Assembly (NCBI RefSeq): GCF_000224145.3
Contig: NC_020173.2
Coordinates: 2,954,499 to 3,018,498 of the forward strand
Length of the DNA: 64,000 nt
DNA from: Ciona intestinalis
Taxonomy: Eukaryota > Chordata > Ascidiacea > Phlebobranchia > Cionidae
Direction: 5' to 3'
The notes under the pieces are model-generated. The model was not told where the DNA came from and made no database searches. It saw nothing but the letters and a program-made list of their open reading frames with translations. A program made the position numbers and the translations under genes. Position 1 is the first letter of the stretch. Each line of letters starts with the position of its first letter. Below are positions 58,265 through 64,000 of the stretch, in pieces.

Positions 58265-58684
58265 TTAGCGAGCTTGGTATCCTTGGTTGCCTCGGTTCTG
58301 GTTGTTGAAGTTGTTTCCAGACTGCATGAGCTGCAGACCCGGGATGTTTCCGAAATCAAGAGATTTCAACATTTCTTTAGTGGTTGGGTCAACTTCAATA
58401 ATATCTTGGTCAAGAGCAGAAACATCGGGCACATAGTTGTCACGTCGCTCACGTTCTTCCTCCTGGAGTTTAATGGAGATACCACGGACGGGTCCGACAC
58501 GGATTCGCTTCATCAAATGCGTAACGAAGCCAGCGATTTGGTTTCGCAATTTCTTGCTTGGAATAATTGCTATTTCTTCGCATACGCGCTTGTTGGTGTG
58601 GAAATCAAGGGTTAGTTTCATGTAGTACTTCTCAATGATAACCCTAGCCGCCTTTTTTACTGTTTTGGTTCTGACTCGACCCAT
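58265..58684 (-). CDS. RPS17: 40S ribosomal protein eS17
   Basis: Structural protein of the small ribosomal subunit. One exon, 139 aa (human 135). [59 protein letters not shown] and [19 protein letters not shown] are near-identical to animal eS17; the C-terminus (residues ~117-139) is a Gln/Asn/Gly-rich, less conserved tail. The start is the ATG giving MGRVRTK; an upstream in-frame ATG would add seven residues not found in the family. The coding region has no intron here, unlike the human gene. A pyrimidine tract suggests a TOP-type transcription start about 50 bases upstream. Confidence 0.97.
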   Translation of the reverse strand: MGRVRTKTVKKAARVIIEKYYMKLTLDFHTNKRVCEEIAIIPSKKLRNQIAGFVTHLMKRIRVGPVRGISIKLQEEERERRDNYVPDVSALDQDIIEVDPTTKEMLKSLDFGNIPGLQLMQSGNNFNNQNRGNQGYQAR

Positions 58685-59029
58685 TTTTTGTTGATTTTTT
58701 CGCAAAGCACACCAACTTCAACTACGAATCTTGAAAAGAAAGTTTCCCACGTTTTGCTGACTCAGCGTTTATCTAGTATGACGTCACTAATAGAAATCGT
58801 AAAGCGGCAGAGAAATTGCAAATTTTTGATAAAATATTGAATAAACACTAAAATATTTAAGAGATTTATGTAATATAGTTTATTGTTCTTCAAATTACAC
58901 AACAAATAATACTACTCATAAGTTTAATTAAATATATCACATGAGCATTTTGCATGACTCAGCTATTTTAACCAGAGTACAGAAAACCATAGGAAAGCTA
59001 CGATTAAGGAATAAAGTAAAACATATTCT
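58685..59029. promoter_or_regulatory. Divergent promoter region, RPS17 / BBLN-ELP5
   Basis: Only 345 bases separate two divergent start codons, so both transcripts probably start from here. On the RPS17 side, minus-strand CTTTCTTTTC (58733-58742) fits a 5' terminal oligopyrimidine start. TGCTGACTCAGCG (58756-58768) is one base from a Maf recognition element and contains an AP-1 core. TGACGTCA (58779-58786) is a perfect CRE about 40 bases upstream of the putative start. Their use is inference. Confidence 0.5.
58733..58742 (-). promoter_or_regulatory. Putative TOP start of RPS17
   Basis: Ten-base pyrimidine run CTTTCTTTTC on the minus strand, 49-58 bases upstream of the RPS17 ATG. Ribosomal protein mRNAs of animals start with such a C plus pyrimidines, which ties translation to growth signalling. 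Confidence 0.5.
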
Positions 59030-59424
59030 ATGCCTGAATTTATCGGGATGAGCGCTGAGGAAAAGGCTGTAAAAGAACTTTTGGAATTGGACGAAAATTC
59101 AGGTATTGTAAAACATTGTATTAGAGCATTACACAGGTGCTAGTTAAGATAAGACTGACTTATACTTCTACGTTTAAGCTTATACGTTATGGTGTACAGA
59201 TTTGTATGCACCAATGTCGCCATCACTTACTTTAGTTTTCCATTGCATAACCTCACTGATCATTAATGATGTTATTTTTAGATTTTTCTGCATTGGAAGA
59301 AGCTTTAGACAATCTGGACAACTTTGCGACAAAAGTTGAAGAAAAAGTTGATTCTCTGCTCCAGGATTTAAAGTCAACACTAGAAGAGACACAAGCTGCA
59401 AAAGCTGAGCTGTCTACTAAATAA
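59030..59424 (+). CDS. BBLN: Bublin-like coiled-coil protein (C9orf16/UPF0184 family)
   Basis: Two exons, 59030-59102 and 59282-59424, joined in phase, 71 aa (human 83). The second half, DFSALEEALDNLDNFATKVE then EKVDSLLQDLKSTLEETQ, is a continuous coiled coil. It aligns without gaps to the human bublin segment EYAAINSMLDQINSCLDHLE / EKNDHLHARLQELLESNR, as I recall it. The first 24 residues are acidic and less conserved. Bublin-type proteins are linked to intermediate filaments and cytoskeletal organisation in nematode gut. The similarity is short and coiled-coil biased, so the name is probable rather than proven. The stop codon is followed after 2 bases by the ELP5 start, so this is probably the first gene of an operon. 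Confidence 0.7.
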
Positions 59425-59426
59425 AT

Positions 59427-60356
59427 ATGCTGCTTAAATTATTAAACCAAGTGGAAAAACCAAAGTTTATTGTCATATCTGATTCCCTTGATGTTACAGG
59501 GACCACATTGTTTCAATCTTTTGTCACAACTCGATGTAAAAAGACTGTGGTTCATGTTTTTCTTTTTGAAACTCATCCAAAAGATTTCTTAACTTCTTTA
59601 AAATCAACCAATCATGAAAATATTATTATATATGATTTTTATACTGACCCTTTAAATTGGGACGATGGAGAAAATACAATTTCAAAAAGTTTCGTATTTT
59701 CAAAAACCATTGAAAACCATGCATGTCATACTGATCAATTCATTGTGGCCATTGATGGTGTTGGAATGTATTTAAACAACCATCCTGCAAATCAATTATA
59801 CCAAGATCTGCAGCGTTTAAAGCAAAACCCTCAACTTGAACAATGTATTTTGCTAATCCACTCGGACGAAATTAACCAAGGGGTGAAAAAATCAATTGAA
59901 CATTTATCCAACGCAGTTTTAAACTTGAGTAATGAAGAACTCGAAGTGGAAAGGGACCAAGACAAGACAGCGCTTGTGAGACATCCTCGTAACAACGTGA
60001 TGGTGTGTAAAACAATATTCAAAAAACCAAATGGAAAAATGCTTCAATTTTATGAAGAAATTAAAATTGCTTCTGATTTTCAAGTATCTGCAATGAAATG
60101 GTCGCTCCCCAATCATAATGAACCTTGTGAACCTATACCACCACCTAGTGACGAACCAAGTGTGGTTTCAGACCTCTCGTTTAACCTGAAACTTTCAAAC
60201 GACGAGAAAAAGCAGCGTGGGAAGCTGGTAATGCCGTACACACAAGCCAAACTTGCTGTTAAGATGGAAGAAAAAACAAGTGGAGAAATTATTTACGAGC
60301 TGGATGACGTAGATGATTATGATGAAGAGGACCCTGATGATGATCTCGATTTTTAA
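59427..60356 (+). CDS. ELP5: Elongator subunit 5 (ELP5)
   Basis: Part of the Elp4-5-6 ring of Elongator, which helps form wobble-uridine modifications (cm5U/mcm5U) in tRNA. A single 309-aa exon (human about 300). N-terminal MLLKLLNQVEKPKFIVISDS matches the start of the RecA-like fold. DFYTDPLNW corresponds to the human DLFRDPLNW, LSFNLKLSNDEK to LTFNLHLSKKER, and the acidic end EEDPDDDLDF to QEDPDDDLDI. As in other ELP5 proteins, no P-loop is seen. The ATG lies 2 bases after the BBLN stop with no room for its own promoter, so expression probably depends on the BBLN transcript. The start is supported by family alignment. Poly(A) signal AATAAA near 60706-60711. Confidence 0.93.
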   Translation: MLLKLLNQVEKPKFIVISDSLDVTGTTLFQSFVTTRCKKTVVHVFLFETHPKDFLTSLKSTNHENIIIYDFYTDPLNWDDGENTISKSFVFSKTIENHACHTDQFIVAIDGVGMYLNNHPANQLYQDLQRLKQNPQLEQCILLIHSDEINQGVKKSIEHLSNAVLNLSNEELEVERDQDKTALVRHPRNNVMVCKTIFKKPNGKMLQFYEEIKIASDFQVSAMKWSLPNHNEPCEPIPPPSDEPSVVSDLSFNLKLSNDEKKQRGKLVMPYTQAKLAVKMEEKTSGEIIYELDDVDDYDEEDPDDDLDF

Positions 60357-61142
60357 AATCATGCATCAATTTTGGTGTTTTCTTGGGTTTTCCTGTGGTT
60401 GAGGTCCTACAGTGATGCATGCCAGGGATTTAGGTCAGATTTGGCTTATTTACCCCATGTTTCTTATATAGGTTATCTTCAAAGAATCAATATTATATTG
60501 CTGTACCCGCTATGTTGTAAGAACTTTTGTTTCCAGAAATAGTTTGGAATTAACACTGTGGTCTGGATTTTCAATCAGTTAATGTAAACTTTTTAAGGAG
60601 CTGTTACTTCTACATGAAACAGCTGCACTTCGGCTACAACATAAAAACTGCAAGTTTACAACAAATTCTAAACATTTAATAATTTTTCCTGTAATGCATG
60701 ATTGCAATAAAATTATATTGTCTTGTGCTGTAAAAATCAATAATAAATATTTATATTTATTGCACATATTTAATTACACAACAGAAATAGATTGACAGTT
60801 TAAAAATCTTTATAAATTTGATTGCAAGAAAACACATTCTGATACATTTATATATTATATGTAATCAGAATAATGCATTACGTTTATCAACCATAAAGAA
60901 GATTGTCAGTAAAAACCGACCTGTTTATTTTTAAATTACTTTTATAATACAGTTTGATTTTTAAGCTTAAATTCAAAATAGAACAGATTTCATTTCGAAA
61001 GTCCTTTGATATAGTTTTTTAACAGTTACATCAGTGCTTCTTACCCCTGTTAATGACTTAAAAAAATAAGCATAAATTATTTGTGGTCAGGAACCAGGGT
61101 TAATAAGTACTGAGTAACCACACCTAATATTTTTTATAAGTT
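60357..61142. other. Convergent 3' spacer between ELP5 and WDR91
   Basis: AT-rich 3' UTR sequence with AATAAA near 60706 for ELP5 and one degenerate copy of the dispersed repeat (60396-60455: GAGGTCCTACAGTG ... TTGGCTTATTTACCCC). No gene is seen. Confidence 0.5.
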
Positions 61143-63671
61143 TTATTTCTTAAGTAGAGTTGTAACATTAACCTTGCCATCCATGCCACCTGTCATGCAA
61201 TACGCACACTTCAACGCAGATGTCCAATCTAAACTCAACACTGGGCTACGATGGTCAACCAATGTGAGAACCTTTTTCAGTGTTCCCAGACTTATATTGA
61301 CCTGGAAATAAGGAAACAATTTTTTTTATTTTTTATATATATTTGTTTTTTAAAAAAAAAGGAGTGTCAAAAACATGGCTGCATCATCAGTCACACAAAA
61401 CTTACCTCATACACCACAGCAGATGGTCCATCACAAGTCATCACATGATTTCCATTAGGTTCGAAAGCAAACAGCCTCCCCCCACCAGGTTGTTGAACTT
61501 GTTTGTATCCACTGAACCCTGTGACCTCAAACGGACCACCAGCCGATGCATGGATGGGAAAGATGGTTGGTTCAATTGGGGACGCAAGGTTCCATGCACA
61601 GAACTAAAGGAAGGGGTTTAAATGTAAGGTGTGAGCAAGGGATATGACATGACATGTATGAATAGGGTATATGAATGAGGTATATCAAATCAAAATTTCA
61701 TGTGTGATTACAACATTTTGATGTTTGTATAGTTTATAGCCAATAAGGAAGCCAAGGGTTATAACATGGGGTGAGTGAATAGGGTATATAGAATGGTGTG
61801 TTTTGTATCAAATAAAAAAGTTTGAGGTTAAGGATTAGAAACTAAAAGTTACAGACTGTAGGGGTTAAGGATTAAGAACTGTAAGCTTTTTTGTAGCTTG
61901 ACATCCAACTTAACAGTGAGCATGAGGTATGAATGTACCATGTACGTTTGGTATAAAAGAAGACACCCATGTTATAACTCAACAGTAAGCATGAGGTGTA
62001 TGTATACAACATGTTTGCCTGTTGTAAGTAGACACCTGTGTTATGTTATATCTCCACAGTGAGCATATGGTGTATGGATACACCATGTACGTCTGATGTA
62101 TAAGAATACACCAACATTACACCAGACATATAGAACACAAGCACCAACCTTCCCATCAGCACCAAGTGTGAACACAAATCTTTCATCTTGTGAGAATTGC
62201 ACGGTGTATATTGGACCACTGTGTGCTTGCCTGCTCTGCATTAGTTTGTATGTTCTTGTATCTGTAATGTATTTCTATATCAAACGGAGATCATTTTTAT
62301 GCATCAGATTGTAAAATACTTAAGCATTTTTATCAATACACAAATCCATAAAAACTTATCAAATATTCAAATATAAGTAAAAATAATAGAGAAAAAAATC
62401 AGATGTAAATATATAAGTTAAAAAATATCACCTATTTTAATCTGCATCACTATAAAAACAGAACATTTGTATCAGTTATATGTAACAAGTTTTACACAAA
62501 AAAAGTAAATATCTGCATTCATTTAGAAAAAATATTCAAATCCAACAACAACCCACCAAACACTGTTAGTTTTCCTTTGCTATCCCCAGTTGCTAGGTAG
62601 TTACCATCCTTGCTATAAGCCAAACATTCAATATGACGGTCACTACATTCTTGTAAGCTGGAATCTAATGTGACCTGTAATAGGAAGTGTTTGTTGGTTT
62701 TAGATTCTATTCTATGTGGGTGAGGTCCTTGTCCAAGACATGGAATTATAAAAAAATTCCCGTTAGTATTTCTATAGTTGGTATGATTCTATTCTATATG
62801 GGCGTGGTCCCGCAGCCTATTATGCCATTGGTCCTAAGATTAAAGCCAAGATTGGCACATTACCCCAACACCCGGGGTGCTATCGTAGAGATCTACCATA
62901 TTTTGCAGCCTGCCACTTCCCCAAAGGTAAGCGACAAGGGTTGATGGTTAGTTAGATACTGATGTTACTATAGTGATATGTGGTTAGGCACTTGTATTGT
63001 AACTGAAGGTTACTGGGTTCAATGCCGGACACTGATACCAGTGTACCACTACTGATAGTCATTTGTGTCCCCGGCCAAAACCACTGTTAAAAATTCCCTA
63101 TACACAGCTTGAACAAAATCCTGACCACATAAACAGCTTAAACAAAATCCTGACTACATAAACAGCTTGAACAAAATCCTGACTACATAAACATTTATAA
63201 ACAAAATCCTGACTACATAAACAGCTTGAACAAAATCCTGACCACATGAACATTTTGAACAAAATCCTTACTACATAAACAGCTTAAACAAAATCCTGAC
63301 CACATAAACATTTTGAACAAAATCCTGACTACATAAACAGCTTGAACAAAATCCTGACTACACTTCATTACACACAAACAAGGTTTTTCTACAAAGTTCT
63401 GACCCTCACCAACATGTTATATTTCACCCACCTGGCTTTCATTAATATCCCATATTTGGACCCTTCCGGGGGTATTAACATCCTGTGTGTTCGGGGTGTA
63501 ACCCCCAAACCCCCCGTTCGAGATACAAGAAGTCACGAATGAGGTCCCACCAGGGTGACATGATAGTTGGTTCACTCTTGGACAGTTTCCGCTTATATTA
63601 ACGTCATGTTGGGAGACTTTTGATGCAGCGTTGTATATTTTGATGGTCCCATTTGAAGAGCCAAGCAATAC
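61143..63671 (-). CDS. WDR91: WDR91, C-terminal part (5' end outside window)
   Basis: Rab7 effector that, with WDR81, lowers PI3P on endosomes and promotes early-to-late endosome maturation. Five 3' exons are inside the window, high to low: 63432-63671, 62557-62674, 62149-62261, 61406-61603, 61143-61301; in phase, 275 codons with the stop, C-terminal WD40 propeller only. Diagnostic matches to human WDR91 as I recall it: VLLGSSNGTIKIYN, PGRVQIWD, RQAHSGPIYTVQFSQDERF, the unusual GPFEVTGFSGYKQVQ with GRLFAFEPNGNHVMTC, and the end HRSPVLSLDW ... MTGGMDGKVNVTTLLKK. N-terminal CTLH/coiled-coil exons must lie beyond 64000. The stop codon sits inside a poly(A) signal (AATAAA on minus, 61142-61147). 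The introns carry two tandem arrays. Confidence 0.92.
61910..62120 (+). repeat. 68-bp minisatellite array in WDR91 intron
   Basis: About three units with CAGTGAGCATGAGGTATGAA/CAGTAAGCATGAGGTGTATG, ACACCATGTACGTCTG and TATAAAAGAAGACACCC. Same unit as the inverted array at 19025-19350. It ends about 30 bases from the donor side of exon 62149-62261. Confidence 0.7.
62700..63060 (+). repeat. SINE-like region with tRNA-like segment
   Basis: Two copies of the body motif (GTGGGTGAGGTCCTTGTCC; GGGCGTGGTCCCGC ... AGATTGGCACATTACCCCA) are followed by GTGGTTAGGCACTTG (A-box-like) and TTACTGGGTTCAATGCCGG (B-box-like). This is a tRNA-derived repeat, not a functional tRNA: no acceptor stem is evident. Confidence 0.5.
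63103..63363 (+). repeat. 29-30 bp tandem array in WDR91 intron
   Basis: Nine head-to-tail copies of a unit with the core AACAAAATCCTGAC(T/C)ACATAAACA. Most read CAGCTTGAAC or CAGCTTAAAC before the core; three carry CATTT instead. It is a plain minisatellite without spacers. Confidence 0.85.
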
Positions 63672-64000
63672 CTGCAAATTGTGATGAAATTTTTAGCACT
63701 AGCACTAACACTAAAGGGCGGCACATAAAATTTTACCCTGGAAATCTTACTGATTTTAGGGGGAAATTTTTATACCTTAATCGAAACAAAATTATAAATA
63801 AAATCGAAAAACAAATTTTTTTCTCCTACACTATACAAACGTCGAAAACTAAAACTACCAGTCAGAAACCACTAAAACACCATGTTCTGTTAGTTACAGG
63901 ACCCAGATTAAACACAGATTGCAATAAATTTTCAACTTTGTAATCTGAAATAACTTTTTTGTTTCTTGACTTAAAAATAAAGCCCAAAATTAAACTTTTA

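Noticed and set aside
39372-58684. A single five-gene operon on the minus strand
   Set aside because: Gaps of 343-973 bases between RPS17, PPAN, FIG4, LRRC34-like and RER1 are far larger than typical Ciona operon spacing.
63103-63363. CRISPR-like array
   Set aside because: Repeats follow each other directly without unique spacers, and the genome is animal; it is a minisatellite.

Overview
The window looks like nuclear DNA of a tunicate, most likely the sea squirt Ciona (intestinalis/robusta group). It is AT-rich and gene-dense. Its genes are split into many small exons by short GT-AG introns, the predicted proteins are animal-type, and short inverted-repeat elements and tRNA-derived SINE-like repeats are scattered through introns and spacers. 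The species call is inference; no database could be consulted. One 50-base assembly gap (12951-13000) lies inside an intron.

Layout. Plus strand: methionine aminopeptidase 2 (METAP2, 2133-8868) and a SNX7/SNX30-type sorting nexin (9514-15065). Minus strand: a neutral ceramidase with an unusually long cytoplasmic tail and a mucin-like stalk (ASAH2, 16796-32474). Plus: TMEM222 (36754-38328). A minus-strand block follows: RER1 (39372-42175), an intronless LRRC34-like gene (43016-44245), the phosphoinositide phosphatase FIG4 (45219-54288), the ribosome-biogenesis factor PPAN (54903-57921) and ribosomal protein eS17 (RPS17, 58265-58684). A short shared promoter region separates RPS17 from a plus-strand pair, bublin-like BBLN (59030-59424) and ELP5 (59427-60356). 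Their reading frames are only 2 bases apart, a probable operon. The 3' part of WDR91 (61143 to beyond the right edge) closes the window on the minus strand.

Gene models were built by hand from splice sites, reading phase and remembered family sequences. For METAP2, SNX7/30, RER1, FIG4, PPAN, TMEM222 and WDR91 every exon junction keeps phase. In ASAH2 one junction (exon 18 to 19) does not fit with the best donor, and one intron appears to use a GC-AG boundary. Several products act on endosomal or lysosomal membranes (SNX7/30, FIG4, WDR91), and two serve ribosome production (PPAN, RPS17). This is more likely coincidence than a functional cluster.

Mobile and repeat content: a 1.19-kb non-autonomous hAT-type element with a perfect 8-bp target duplication, a 187-bp fold-back element, about ten copies of a roughly 197-bp inverted-repeat MITE, SINE-like repeats, a 68-bp minisatellite unit that occurs both in arrays and alone, a 29-30 bp array, and one candidate solo LTR. 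I saw no sign of a wholly new multi-gene system. The most interesting signals are the BBLN-ELP5 arrangement, the ceramidase architecture with CRE palindromes inside its first coding exon, and the mobile-element structures.
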